NCBI GenBank assembly: GCA_003665825.1
Contig: QPFY01000043.1
Coordinates: 1 to 34,743, forward strand
DNA: 34,743 nt
Source of the DNA: Microbotryum silenes-acaulis
Lineage: Eukaryota > Basidiomycota > Microbotryomycetes > Microbotryales > Microbotryaceae
Reading direction: 5' to 3'
Shown in pieces: positions 13,027-34,741 of this stretch. The position numbers were made by a program, and so were the translations under genes. A model generated the notes under the pieces. It had not been told where the DNA came from, did not search any database, and worked only from the letters and a program-made list of their open reading frames with translations. Each line of letters begins with the position of its first letter. Position 1 is the stretch's first letter.

Positions 13027-13417
13027 TGTGGAGAGTCCACTCTCAGCTCGACAGGGGCGCCTCGGTCGTTGCGCGCGCGCGCTAGCCGCCCCCTTGCGGT
13101 GGCGACTTGGGCGCGCCGGCGCCGGCAGATTCGCGCGCGCGCCCGCTAGGCCGCCCCTTGCGGTGGGGACTTAGACGCGCACGATGCCTCAGCCCGCCGG
13201 CGATTTCGCCCGCGGCTGACTTAGGGACGTTCATTGCCACGCGCCTGGGCCTATCCCAGCGCGGCCCCTCTTTCTGTTTCTTAGCTTCCTTCTCATCACT
13301 TCTGTTCGACGCTCAACTTCTCCTGACAGTAGTGGTGATCGTCTCATAGGTACGCTGAAATAGATCACTTCTGTTCGACGCTCAACTTCTCCTGACAGTA
13401 GTGGTGATCGTCTCATA
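13027..13417 (+). repeat. Copia-A 5' LTR (391 bp)
   Basis: Starts TGTGGAGAGTCCACTCTC and ends CTCATA at the PBS. U3 has two tandem units of about 72 bp, each with GCTAG, CCCCTTGCGGTGG and GACTTRG followed by GCGCGC. The 3' part has two 54-nt modules (13295-13348 and 13364-13417) separated by GGTACGCTGAAATAG; each has a GATCAC/GTGATC-type stem and a CTGACAGTAGT core. Confidence 0.9.
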
Positions 13418-18309
<4,892 letters not shown>

Positions 18310-18314
18310 GCGAA
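18310..18314. other. Target-site duplication GCGAA, right
   Basis: Repeats 13022-13026; G protease resumes here on the minus strand. Confidence 0.9.
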
Positions 18315-20318
18315 GGCCCGGGGCGCGCGACGGTGAAGGCGCCCCAACCCACGAGCATGCCTGTGTCCTTAAGAAACGGCAGCCCCAAGATGGCGTCGTA
18401 CGCAGTTACACGGCAAACGAAGAACGGTCGCAAACCGAGGTCGAGGGCGCCGGACAAAAAGAAGGCGGTGGCAAACACGGCACATCGGTCGGACTTATCG
18501 TGGGTGCCGAGGCGCAAGTGCAGCGGCGCGGTCAAGCGAGCCGTCGCGAAGCTCGTGTCGGCCCGCACCACTCCTGGTCCACCAAGTCCACCTCGGACCC
18601 AGAAATCGATCAAACATCGCAAGACCTTCCGGAAGGCAGCGTCCACGCGATGACGTTGCGGGCGCGCGCAATGGCTGGCTCGACAGGTCGGTCGGGTTCG
18701 TCGATGTCGCTCAGGGACGCAGCGGACGCCAAGAGAGACACACCCGACGGTACAGGAATCTGGAGAGAGCTCACCGAAGCAGTCCTTTCCGCCTTGCGAG
18801 ACGACACCACTTCCGGCCCCCAATAACGACACAAGCGCGACGCGGCATCAGCGTAAGACAAGACATCTTCCACTGCGTCAAACGCGATGTCAGCCAGCTA
18901 TCGTCGAGACGATGTCGATCTGCATCATTTGCCGGCACGGTTGGAGGCGAGCTACTTGATGAAGTCTGAACTTCAAAAGAAGAAAAGGCGACGTCTTTCG
19001 CTCGTCCAACTAGGTCTGCGGGTGGGCAAGATCGGTGCGTCACTAAGGCGGATGAGGAACTCGACGGTCGAGTCAAATCAGGCTCAAGGAGAAGGGGGAA
19101 TCTCACCTGGGGGTCCTCAACGTCACCTGAGGCCGACGACCATTTGTCCTCGTCCATGTCGGCAAAGGTGATCGCTGATATTTGGACGGTCGAGGGGGAT
19201 TGTCGCTCCGCTGTACAATGCTGCGAGAAATGGCCGGCTTGACCGCAATTAAAACATGCCATGCTGGCGGGTACCCCACCCGATGCCGGCGAGAACCACG
19301 TCTTCCGATCCTTCCACAGGTGGGCCTGTTGCCATTTACCGGCGCGGTCCATCCATCGAGCTCAACGGATCTGGGTACGCTCGTCGTCGTTTGCCGTGGA
19401 CGGGGCGGTGCGTGGCGTTTTCGCAATTGCTCCATAAGTCGCAGTACGAATCGGCGGGGTTGCAACTGATGTCGTGCCGGTGTCGTCGGCGATGGCGGCC
19501 CAGTTGGTAACCTCATCAAGGGACGGGACAGTTCGTCCGAACCTCCCTATAGTCACAAGTGAGTTATCCCGATATTCCGTAGCATACCGGCCCGCACTTC
19601 CCGCTTAGCCCCATCACTCAGCGATTGATAAAAGGTGGTGGCGAGTTGAAGGGCCGAAAGGCTGAAGCTGGTGTTATTGTGCATAAACGCTCGTACCGAG
19701 CACGCCATTCGCCCACATGGTCATAGGCACGAGACGCAGACTGACGGCACCCGTAGAAATCTTGGGACACTCGGTCGGCAAAGCCGGGATCCGGCCAACG
19801 ACATCCTACTGCTGTCATCAGTGACGTCCAGCAATGAGGTCGCTCGTCCCGGACCGCATCCGTCATCGTATCAACGGCCCAGTTGTGCGGAGACTGACGG
19901 CGCTGGGGCGATGTTGAACGAACGAATAAAGTCGCCACGAGCTGGATGACCCGGTTGGTGGTAAATAGGTCGGTGGTCGAAATGTCGCAAAGTAGAGACA
20001 AGTACGACTTCCCAAATGTAGTGAAAGTGACCAACCTATCTGGGTTATCCCCGGTCCAAAGCCCTTCCCGGTCGGGTAATGTCCCTCTCCAACGAGAGCT
20101 GATCACCGCCGGGGAAGGGCCGTCCCTTCGTGCGCTGTAAGATTCCCCCCAGGGGTACGAGCAAGGGGGTCAGCGGTATTGCCTGAACGTCCCAAAAATG
20201 TGTGCGGGGGGACGTCCAGGGGGACCGATCTCACCGGCGTAAACTCCCCGGCCCGAGCTGCGGCTGGTTCAGAGAATCCGGCCCGCGCCACAGCTGGTTC
20301 AGGTGTGTTGAATTTCAT
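18315..20318 (-). pseudogene. Gypsy/chromovirus G: Gag, zinc knuckle and protease (copy 2)
   Basis: Same gene as 1538-3550, and in the unit of 1538-18309 it is the 5' half belonging to the RT half at 9273-13021. Start ATG at 20316-20318. The zinc knuckle CFNCGQAGHFSQHC, protease DSG (in LIDSGSEVDLV) and ILGLPFL are present. Compared with copy 1 it has one C fewer near 19577, one G fewer near 19694, one extra A near 18603 and lost bases near 18571, 18627 and 18895, so NC and protease are split. The in-frame TGA is at 19362-19364. The N-terminal part is better here: the GRSGNTADPLARTPGG stretch is continuous with MKFNTPEP. Confidence 0.85.
19362..19364 (-). other. In-frame TGA of G gag (copy 2)
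   Basis: Same stop and same neighbours as 2592-2594. Confidence 0.7.
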
Positions 20319-20620
20319 TCTACTACAATCCTTCGAACACTTCAACCTTGCGCCGCAACTTACCCGGCCCGCCCATTTTCTTGCCTCGAGCGCCTTTCGC
20401 CTCGGCACCTTTTTCGCCGCCGCGCGCCTTCGCCTCGCGCCTTCGCCTCGGCGCCTTCGCCCTCGCTGCCAAGCCGCCCCCCCCAGTCTTTCGCCTCGGC
20501 GCCTTCGCCTTCGCAGCCAAGCCGCCCCCTTGTCTCCGCCTCCGCGCCAGCCTGCTCAACTCACGCTCGCGCGCCGCCGCCTCCACGCCGGGACTTAGTC
20601 AGTCCGCACTCTCCAGCCTA
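20319..20620 (-). repeat. Lys/Arg/Ala-coding minisatellite (copy 2)
   Basis: Counterpart of 3551-3837. The part near 20419-20450 differs from copy 1 by more than a run-length change: there is an additional CCTTCGCCTCGCG-like unit. It therefore looks like a genuine repeat-number difference, or a local read error in a hard repeat. Confidence 0.5.
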
Positions 20621-21157
20621 GCCGAGCCAACGCCTCCGCCTCGCCACAGCCAGTTTGCCACCGCCGACCTCATGACCCATCGGCCATGCAGAACATCGCC
20701 CACTCATGATGCCCGCGGTTCGCAACCTGAAGCCTGTCGTCACGGATCGCCTCACTCAACAACTCTGGATCGTGTAGATAAGTTTCCCCTCGTGTCCGTC
20801 GTCCAACACGGCATCCCTCAGAGCCTCGATGGTCCACTTGGAGTTCGGTCTTGAAGCTTCGCATTGTGTTAGCCCAGTTTGTCTTAGCGCGGCCCTTTGC
20901 TGGAACCTCACCCGACTTGCGCGCCCTCGCGCCTCTCTTCCTCTCTCTACCGCTTCCCAACATTAGCTAGACCGCTAATCTTCGGTAGAGAACAGATCGT
21001 CCAGCCGCACCGCGTTCGTCTCGTCAGACCGCGCCTGTGCCGCCGCACGACCTCTCCGCCCGGACCGTCCGTCGCAACCCTGCCACGTCGACGCTCCTAC
21101 AGTAGCCCTAGCGGTCGCTACACCAACCTCCCAAGGTCCTGCAGCCTACTTTTAACA
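20621..21157 (-). other. Unidentified coding-like segment (copy 2)
   Basis: Counterpart of 3838-4376 and nearly identical to it: the same [15 protein letters not shown], [15 protein letters not shown] and LLSEAIRDDRLQ stretches are present. Copy 2 lacks two bases near 20943, which fuses two of the frames. I see no LTR, tRNA or known domain in it. Confidence 0.35.
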
Positions 21158-21292
21158 GGAACTAGCGACATGGTGGCCGACATCTTCACCAAGGCTCTCG
21201 GCCCTAAGGTGTTCTCGACGCACTGCCACGCCCTCGGCCTTCGCACTCGACACCCGCGGCTTGGGTCTGCCTCGCATTCGCGTGGGGGGGGG
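21158..21292 (+). pseudogene. Copia-A' RNase H tail and polypurine tract (copy 2)
   Basis: Same as 4377-4510: [15 protein letters not shown] and on, then a G-run of nine. Confidence 0.8.
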
Positions 21293-21441
21293 TGTGAAGA
21301 GTCCACTCTCAGCTCGACAGGGGCGCCTCGGTCGTTGCGCGCGCCCGCTAGCCCGCCCCCTTGCGGAGGGGACTTAGACGCGCGCGGACTGCCTTAGCGC
21401 GCCAGCGATTTCACCCGCGCCTGGGCCTATCCCAGCGCGGG
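21293..21441 (+). repeat. Copia-A' LTR, 5' half (copy 2)
   Basis: Same break at CCCAGCGCGG as in copy 1, with one U3 repeat only. Confidence 0.8.
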
Positions 21442-21478
21442 TGTCAGGATGACAGCAATACTCGAAGGAAGCCCCCAA
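21442..21478 (+). repeat. Start of a G-type LTR, plus strand (copy 2)
   Basis: 37 bp, exact reverse complement of 26036-26072. Confidence 0.75.
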
Positions 21479-21709
21479 TGTGAGGAATCCACTCTCCGCT
21501 CGGGTCAGGACTTAGGCGCGCGGAGCGAGCCGGGCGCGTCGGCCCAGGACTTGGGGCGCGCGGATCCCTTACTGTTAGATTCCTATTCATCACTCTTGGC
21601 TATAACTACATTGCTGACGTAGTAGAGTTGATCGAATAGGTATGTTGAAATGACGATTCATCACTCTTGGCTATAACTACATTGCTGACGTAGTAGAGTT
21701 GATCGAATA
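21479..21709 (+). repeat. Copia-B 5' LTR (copy 2)
   Basis: Same length and content as 4696-4926, with both 54-nt modules. Confidence 0.88.
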
Positions 21710-21722
21710 GGTTATAAGCCCA
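21710..21722 (+). promoter_or_regulatory. Copia-B primer-binding site (copy 2)
   Basis: GGTTATAAGCCCA, unchanged, so the A at the wobble position is not a read error. Confidence 0.7.
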
Positions 21723-21803
21723 CGAGCCACCAGCCCCGCCGCTTGCAATTTTTTCCCTCGAGCCCAGCCACTCGAGCCGCCCAGCCCATCGCACCATCGC
21801 AGC

Positions 21804-24425
21804 ATGGACAGCTCCCCCGCCCCGCCTTCGCCCCCCAGGGACATCAGCTCCCCTGACCCTTCGATCAGCGTGCAAATCGCCACGCTACAGGCACAGCTTG
21901 CCGCTCTACAGGCCTCACAGCCCCCTGCCGCCGCCGCCGCCACCCCGCCCGTCACTGCCACGCAGGCAAACACCGCCACCGCATCAAAAGTCGTGTTCCC
22001 CAAGCACGCTCGCCTTGACGGGCCTAAGTTGTTTACGAACTGGTTACGTCAACTCTGTCTCGCGCTTCCAAATCAAGTCCGTGGTTACGTTCTTGACGGT
22101 GTCATTCCCCCGACGTGGACGGCCGACCAGCTTGCCGCCCGTGACGACGCCGCGCGTGAAATCATCGTTGGCTCGATCGACTCAGCCGACGTCTCAGCCA
22201 CCCTCGACACCATCCCCAGCGACGACCTGTCGGCACCACGCATCTTCGCCGCACTCAAGGCTCGTTTCGCACCGGACGACGCCACTCGCACCCTCGAGTT
22301 GTTCGCCCGCCTTTGGGACTTCAGGAAGATGCCTGCCTCCGTCGAGGCGTACGACACGTGGCTCCGTGAATACATGTCGATCGCGCAGGAAATCCGCGAC
22401 GCCAAAACCTCGCTCAACGACGTGCTCGCCATGGTCCCACCCTGCCTTGACAGCTTCCGACTCACGTTCACGGACGAGCAGCGCAACCAACGCGACCTCC
22501 CGGAACTCACGACGCTGACGGACCGCATTCGCATCCAGCTTCGCTCGGCGGGACTCTCGTCATCGCACTCGGCCATGCTCGCCACCGCCTCCCCTTGTCC
22601 CGCCTGCCGCGCCCCCCGGCCACCGTCTGCGCGACTGCACCTCACGGGCGACACACCCGCCCGCCGGCCCCTGCCGCCGCTGCCACAAGAAAGGTCACTG
22701 GGCCCTCGACTGCAAGCACCGGGGCGAACAGAAACACACCGGCGACGACAACCAGGACGACATGTCTCTCCCCGCCGCTCAACAGCCTAACGTCGGCTAT
22801 TTCGCCTCCTGCCTGTTCGCTCGCCGGCAACTCCCAACTGACGCCTTTGTAGTCGACTCGGGCGCCACGGCACACATGGTCGCCAATCGTTCTCTATTCA
22901 CGGCTTATTGCCAGACGGCGCACACCAAGATCGGCGGCATTGCCTGCGGTATCACGGCCATCGGCATGGGGGACGTAGCGTTCGTTGCCAAGACCGGACA
23001 TCCGATCACGCTGCGTGGCGTTCTGCACACGCCGGGCCTCCACGTCAACCTCCTTTCTGTCTCTCGCCTCTGCGACACCGACCGCGTTCGACTCGCCTTC
23101 ACCAGCGACGGCATCGACATCGCCAAGGACGGCCAGGCCATTGCTCACGGTACCAGGGTTAACGACGGTCTCTACCTTTTGGACGCGGATCACACCAAGT
23201 GTCAGCAGCTTGCCCTTCTCTCGCGTTCTGAGTCTACCGTGCCCCCTGCTTACCCTTCACCGCTGCCTCGGCCATCTTGCCCATCCTCTATACAGAAGAT
23301 GATCGCCGCAGGTTTGCTGGACGGGTTTTGGGGCCGGGTACAGTGACAAAGACGTAGAGGAGTTTGTTTGCAATGCTTGCCTTGGTTCCAAAGGCCACCG
23401 TCTTCCTTTTTCCCGACTCTGAGTCGCATTCCCCCGAGAGACTTGGCCTCGTGCACAGCGATGTCCTTTCGTTCCCCACTCCGTCCTTGACCGGGAAGCG
23501 CTACCTTGTCACATTTCTTGACGACCACTCTCGCAAACTCTGGGCATACGCGATCGATCACAAAAGCGACGTCTTCCCGACCTTCCAGACTTGGCTCGCC
23601 GAAGTGGAGTTAGAGACGAACGCGCGTTTAAAAACCCTTCGCACCGACAACGGCGGGGAGTACCGATCGAACGCATTCACGGAGTTCTGCAAGTCCAGGG
23701 GCATTCGTCGTCAATACTCTATTCCCTACACACCTCAGCAAAACGGTCGTGCCGAACGTGTCAATCTCTCCATTGTCGAGGGCATCCTCGCCCTCCTTGC
23801 TGACTCCCATCTGCCGGCCACCTTTTGGGATGAAGCGGCTGCGTACTTCGTTTATTGCAAAAAACAGGTGCTCACACTCAGCTTTGGCCAAACAGACTCC
23901 AGAATCCGTTTGGAACGGCCAACGCACCACCACCACCGCCCTCCACCCGTTCGGCTGCGCGGCCTGGCTCACGGTCGCGCCGACCTTCGCAGCAAGCTCG
24001 ACCCCAAGGCCGCGCGCGTGATCTTCACCGGTTACGACCTCGTCTCCAAGGCTTTCCGTTTCTTCGACCATTCTACCAACAAGGTTGTGATTGGCCGAAA
24101 TGCCACCTTCCTCGACGACGACTTCCCCGGCCTCCCAATCAACACGCCCGTCGATGCGGACAACACCGAACGCCAGTTCGTCATTCCCGCCGACACGCCC
24201 GCCCCCGCCGTCAAGACGAGGACCCCACTAGTAAGGTCGGCGCACATGGACGTCTCATCCTCTCTTGATGATTCTGCCATGAGCGCCGTTGACGTGGCCC
24301 CAGGGTACACTGGCGGATCCTTACTTAATTCTACAGATATCAGCCCCTCGCCGTCCCCGTCGCTTGTCCCGCTTTCGTCGCCCGCCACGTCCTCGGCCGG
24401 AGGACCGTCCCTCGATGACTCGGAC
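21804..24425 (+). pseudogene. Copia-B Gag-protease-integrase (copy 2)
   Basis: This copy has the good start: ATG at 21804 runs in frame through [17 protein letters not shown] into the Gag body, because it keeps six Cs at about 21831 where copy 1 has five. It is then broken where copy 1 is open: an extra C at about 22617 in the first zinc knuckle, extra bases at about 23245, 23330, 23408 and 23864, and lost bases at about 23277 and 23981. Protease DSGATAHMV, integrase [18 protein letters not shown] and NGRAERVN are all present. Read with copy 1, the gene is continuous with no need for programmed frameshifting. Confidence 0.85.
24220..24328 (+). other. 109-bp block shared with copia-A (copia-B copy 2)
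   Basis: Identical to 7432-7540 of copy 1; intron-like unit at 24231-24303. Confidence 0.75.
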
Positions 24426-25912
<1,487 letters not shown>

Positions 25913-26072
25913 CTGGGCGCATCGAACCCTCGACCACCGAGTGCGCGCCCACGCGCCTCACGCCTACGCCATCACGCCGACGATGCTTGAAACAAGGCAA
26001 GCATCCGGTCAAGTCAACTCTACCCGCATATAGCCTTGGGGGCTTCCTTCGAGTATTGCTGTCATCCTGACA
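25913..26072 (-). repeat. G 3' LTR, first 160 bp (copy 2)
   Basis: As 9095-9252, with the GATGCTTG/CAAGCATC stem at 25982-26005. Confidence 0.75.
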
Positions 26073-26085
26073 CTGTCCCCCCCAG
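26073..26085 (-). promoter_or_regulatory. Polypurine tract of G (copy 2)
   Basis: CTGGGGGGGACAG next to the LTR start. Confidence 0.7.
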
Positions 26086-26093
26086 AAGGAAGT

Positions 26094-28289
26094 CTACCGT
26101 GCGACGAGGCGGCGGTTCGAGCGATCGAGGCGCGCAAAGTAGGCGTCGAGGACGGACGGATGGTCCAGGCGAAGGGACTGCTCCGACATCCAAGTATCGT
26201 CGGTGTCGTTACGGCCTACCCATCGAACCAAGAACGAACGAGCGCCCCGAGCGTTCCGCCGATCGCGAACAATCCGTTCCGGAATCGCAGAGTTGTCGGC
26301 CGCGTCGGCTACATCTTCGACAAAAAGAACTGCGGGGTCACGCCCAGGGAACCTTTCAGCATCATTCTCAATGTAAGGCCGAAGGAGTCGAGCATGGAAG
26401 CGATTGTGCACTCGCGACATCGCTGGAGGGAGCTCGAGGTCGTAGCTGGATGTTGCCGGAATTGCCGCTCGAATACAGAAAGGGCCGATGTAGCGCGGCA
26501 ACAACTTCGACTTCATCCCTTCAGGAACTGCCAGATTCTTTGTCGAAAGGTAGACGTAACTGCCGGTCCGAAAGGCGGGGTCATCCGGGCGTCGACGCTT
26601 GTTGGCCTGATATGACTGGTCGAGGCGTGCTCCAATGATCGCATCCGTCACATCGAGGTTCCGTAATTGTCGGATCCGAGCAAACGCTTCCGCACGAGGG
26701 ACATCCGAAACAGGCCAGGAATCGGTGGGCCATTGTCGAGGAAGGTAGCCGTAGGTCGCCTCAAAAGCCGACAGAGACGTGGACACAGCAACAGAAGAGT
26801 TAAGAGCGAACTCAGCTTCAACTAGACGAGATGCCCAAGCCTCGTGATTTGACGACACCATGATGCGCAGGGTTTGGGTGACCATCTTGATTCGGTTCTC
26901 GCTCGATCCGTCCGTCTCAGGGTGTGCCGCAGTTGACATTCGCAAGACGGCGCCAACCTTTGCCTGCAATGCCCGCCAAAACTGCGAGGTGAACTTGGGA
27001 TCGCGGTCGGAAACGATGGCGGAAGGCGTCCCATGCAGTCGAAAGATAGTGGCGTAGTACTTGTCGGCAACGAGCTCAGAGTCGGCGTCGGCTGGGAGGG
27101 GAATTAGGTGGACCATTTTTCCCCAAGTGTCAGTGACCACCATGATTTGAGCGACCATCATTCCTTCGCACTCGACCGGAGGCAGTCCTGTCATGAAGTC
27201 GATCGCCACTTGTTCCCAAGGACCCGAAGGGATCGGCATCGGATGCAGTCGGCCATAGGGGACTTGAGTGGATGCCTTGCCTCGGGCACAGTCTTCGCAT
27301 GAACGGCAGAACTCGGCGCAATCGGCAGACATGGACGACCACCAGTACAAAGGACGTATGGCGGCCAAGGTGATGCGATGTCCAGCGTGCCCGACGCTCT
27401 GATGAATCTCCGAAAGCACAAGCTCGCGCAGCGAAGGGACCTTGTCGGAGTTGACGACGCCGGTAGCAAGACCACGAGGCACAAACAGGGAAAGAGACTC
27501 ATCTGGATGTACACGCAAGATCCTCCCTTCCTCGGTCACCCGAAACATAGGCCATGATATCGGGTCGGTAATGATGACCTGGGCTTGCGAATCGTTGGCG
27601 TATGCTCGGATGATGGTGTCGAGGAAGGGTTGGGGCAGTGGATCAGGCGGCCGATGGACTACAGGGGCTTCATTGACCTCATCGGTGGCGACTCCCAACA
27701 AATCGAGTTCGTCGGCGTCGGCATCGACCGGAATGGGCGGGTCGTTGGCGGGGGCCGCAGCGATAGCGTGAACTCGATTGACAGCGATGGGAGGGGAGAG
27801 GGGGCCGGTAGACAAGTCGACAGCGTCCATTATGTTCTCGGCGAGGTGATGGGAACCGGGAGAGCCTGCATTGTAACCGTGTCCCCAGGGCCCGAAGGCA
27901 CAATCAACAGCCGGCAACCGATCGTGCGAAGGTGAGGTGTAAGGACGTTCCTCGAGGAGGCTCTCACCGGGCGTAGTGAACTCGTGGCATTCTTCCTTCA
28001 AGAACAAATTCCCTAATTCCTGTCCATTCACGTCCTCGTCTTGCGATTCCTCCTTGAACGCGTAGTATCCGGGAGAACCTGCCTCACCATCCTGGCCTTG
28101 GGGCCCGAGGGCAAAATCAACAGGAGGCAACCGATCGGGAGATGGTGAGGTGGGAGGACGTTCCTCGGGGAGGCTCTCACCGGGTGTAGTGAATTCGTGG
28201 CGTTCTCCATCAAAGAACATGTCCTCCAACTCATTCTCCTTGACCTGATCCTCGTGTGAACCCTCCTTGACCTCCCACAGACGCGACAA
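26094..28289 (-). CDS. G pol: RNase H-integrase linker, integrase and chromodomain (731 codons open)
   Basis: The best-preserved part of G. The first 300 residues are an acidic linker with an internal duplication (CHEFTTPGESL and RHEFTTPGESL units) and DELDLLG at 27693-27713. The integrase zinc domain is H-SVGHAGH then CRSCEDC. The catalytic core has Asp in VAIDFMTG (27198-27200), Asp in SDRDPKF (27006-27008) and Glu in SSENRIK (26898-26900), giving the D,D-35-E spacing. After the GPF-like region (YIGPFCIRAAI), a chromodomain follows (IVRDRRNARGARSFLVRWVG and DDTWMSEQSL), ending in a stop 9 nt before the polypurine tract. Chromodomains on integrase define chromoviruses and are known to steer insertion to marked chromatin. 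Confidence 0.9.
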   Translation of the reverse strand: MSRLWEVKEGSHEDQVKENELEDMFFDGERHEFTTPGESLPEERPPTSPSPDRLPPVDFALGPQGQDGEAGSPGYYAFKEESQDEDVNGQELGNLFLKEECHEFTTPGESLLEERPYTSPSHDRLPAVDCAFGPWGHGYNAGSPGSHHLAENIMDAVDLSTGPLSPPIAVNRVHAIAAAPANDPPIPVDADADELDLLGVATDEVNEAPVVHRPPDPLPQPFLDTIIRAYANDSQAQVIITDPISWPMFRVTEEGRILRVHPDESLSLFVPRGLATGVVNSDKVPSLRELVLSEIHQSVGHAGHRITLAAIRPLYWWSSMSADCAEFCRSCEDCARGKASTQVPYGRLHPMPIPSGPWEQVAIDFMTGLPPVECEGMMVAQIMVVTDTWGKMVHLIPLPADADSELVADKYYATIFRLHGTPSAIVSDRDPKFTSQFWRALQAKVGAVLRMSTAAHPETDGSSENRIKMVTQTLRIMVSSNHEAWASRLVEAEFALNSSVAVSTSLSAFEATYGYLPRQWPTDSWPVSDVPRAEAFARIRQLRNLDVTDAIIGARLDQSYQANKRRRPDDPAFRTGSYVYLSTKNLAVPEGMKSKLLPRYIGPFCIRAAIPATSSYDLELPPAMSRVHNRFHARLLRPYIENDAERFPGRDPAVLFVEDVADAADNSAIPERIVRDRRNARGARSFLVRWVGRNDTDDTWMSEQSLRLDHPSVLDAYFARLDRSNRRLVAR

Positions 28290-29856
28290 CGAATCGGCTA
28301 AGGAATTGTTTTTGCCCGCCGATGAATTCGAATTCGAAGTCGAAACGGCTGAGTTCGAGACACATGCGGATGTGCCGAGGCGTCTGGCGCAGTTTTTGGG
28401 TTTTTATCGTGCGAAGGGCCTGATGGTCGGTGACGATGACAAAGGGATAACCGATCAAGTGCTGCTCGAACGCCCGACACGCCGAGACGACAGCCAAGAA
28501 CTCTTTATCAGTGACATGATAGTTGAGCTGAGCGCCGTTGAACTTAGCGGAAAAGAATCGCGTAGGAACGGCCTGCGAACGGGTGGGACCGGACGCCAGA
28601 CAAGCGCCAATGCCAACCCGACTGGCATCCGTGAACAGGTACATCTTGTGCTCGCCCGAGGTGACCTTGGCGCCATCGATCGGTCGTAGGGTGGCGGGCA
28701 CCAGGGACTTGACGGTATCGAAAGCCTGCTGTTCTCGCTCGTTCCAACGCCACGACGTCGATTGCGCCAACAACGCGGTGATTGGCTCCAAGATCGTCGA
28801 GAGGTGCGATAGGTGATCTCGCATCCAATTGACGGTGCCGAGGAAACGCTGGATGTCGCACTTGTTGCAAGGGATCGGCCACTGACGGATACGCGCCCAC
28901 TTGGCGGGGTCGACTTCGATGCCGTCGTCGGAGATGATGGTGCCCAAGGAATCCAACGACTTGAGAACCACTCGGATTTCTTGGATCCTAAGTAGAACCG
29001 GTAGTGTCTCAAGGTCATCAGCAGGATCTCGATGTGTCTCAAGTGCGCGCGACGGGTATCGGAATGGACGTGAACATCGTCGAAAAAGATCTTGGCGAAC
29101 GAGAGACACGGTTGGAACATCGCCGAGGTCAAGAGGTTAAGGGTATTGGGCGCATTGGTGTCACCAAACTGCATGACCCGCGACATGTACGTGCCTGTCA
29201 CCGTTGCGAAGCCGGTGCGATCGACGTGCTCCGGTATGACCCGAACCTGCTCAAATGCCGCGGCCACGTCGAATTTGGACCGATAGCGCGATCGAGCCAC
29301 CTCGTATCGAACATTGGTCATGTCCGGGATGGGCGAAAAACGCTTGGCGGTGTTGCTGTTGCGCGCGCGGAGGTCGATCACGAAACGAGCCGTCTGGGAG
29401 TTCTTCTTCGGAATTGCAAAGACCGGAGCCGCAGAATCGATCGGACCCGAAACCCAAAATCGACCACGAGTGTACTTAGCTGAGTGTTCCGCCCACTGGC
29501 TCCGATATTTGTCGGCAAGGGGTACACCCGGGGCTTGACCTTTTCGGTGGGATCGATCAACGGGATCTCGTGGTTAACTGGCCGGTACGGTGGGAGTCGA
29601 TCCATCGGTAGCGAATCTACGAACACATCAGAAAATTTATCGAGTAAGGCAGCCAATCGTGTTCGTGCTTCGGACTCAGACAAATCCTCGAGGGCCGGAT
29701 CGTCAACGACGTCGAGCATCGGGTTGTGCGGCTCGAGACCAATGATCTCGTCGTCGGGGAGCAACCCAGGGTGATTGCAGCCAAGGGCAGAACCGGATAA
29801 GATAGGTGCTACGGTGACGGCTCGATCCCATTCGTGCATACCCTGGGCGACGGGTT
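28290..29856 (-). pseudogene. G pol: RT and RNase H (copy 2)
   Basis: RT motifs in order: KPRVYPL (about 29520), FVIDLRARN (29381 on), SKFDVAAAFEQVRV (first catalytic Asp), VMQFGDTNAPNT, and IFFDDVHVHSD, with FFDD at 29076-29087 where most elements have YxDD. RNase H: LFTDASRVGIGACL (about 28650), TDKEFLAVV and VTDHQAL. The frame is broken by a lost base near 29521, an extra A near 29340 and a missing base near 28965. The gene is then cut by copia-A at the GCGAA site; its protease half lies right of the window. The FSTD reading in copy 1 arises from two compensating one-base changes, so FFDD is the better reading but rests on one copy. Confidence 0.83.
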
Positions 29857-29861
29857 GCGAA
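29857..29861. other. Target-site duplication GCGAA, left (copy 2)
   Basis: Same junction as 13022-13026. Confidence 0.88.
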
Positions 29862-30253
29862 TGTGGAGAGTCCACTCTCAGCTCGACAGGGGCGCCTCGG
29901 TCGTTGCGCGCGCGCGCTAGCCCGCCCCCTTGCGGTGGCGACTTGGGCGCGCCGGCGCCGGCAGATTCGCGCGCGCGCCCGCTAGGCCCCCCTTGCGGTG
30001 GGGACTTAGACGCGCACGACTGCCTCAGCCCGCCGGCGATTTCGCCCGCGGCTGACTTAGGGACGTTCATTGCCACGCGCCTGGGCCTATCCCAGCGCGG
30101 CCCCTCTTTCTGTTTCTTAGCTTCCTTCTCATCACTTCTGTTCGACGCTCAACTTCTCCTGACAGTAGTGGTGATCGTCTCATAGGTACGCTGAAATAGA
30201 TCACTTCTGTTCGACGCTCAACTTCTCCTGACAGTAGTGGTGATCGTCTCATA
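29862..30253 (+). repeat. Copia-A 5' LTR (copy 2, 392 bp)
   Basis: Matches the other copia-A LTRs; both U3 units and both 54-nt modules are present. Confidence 0.9.
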
Positions 30254-34741
<4,488 letters not shown>

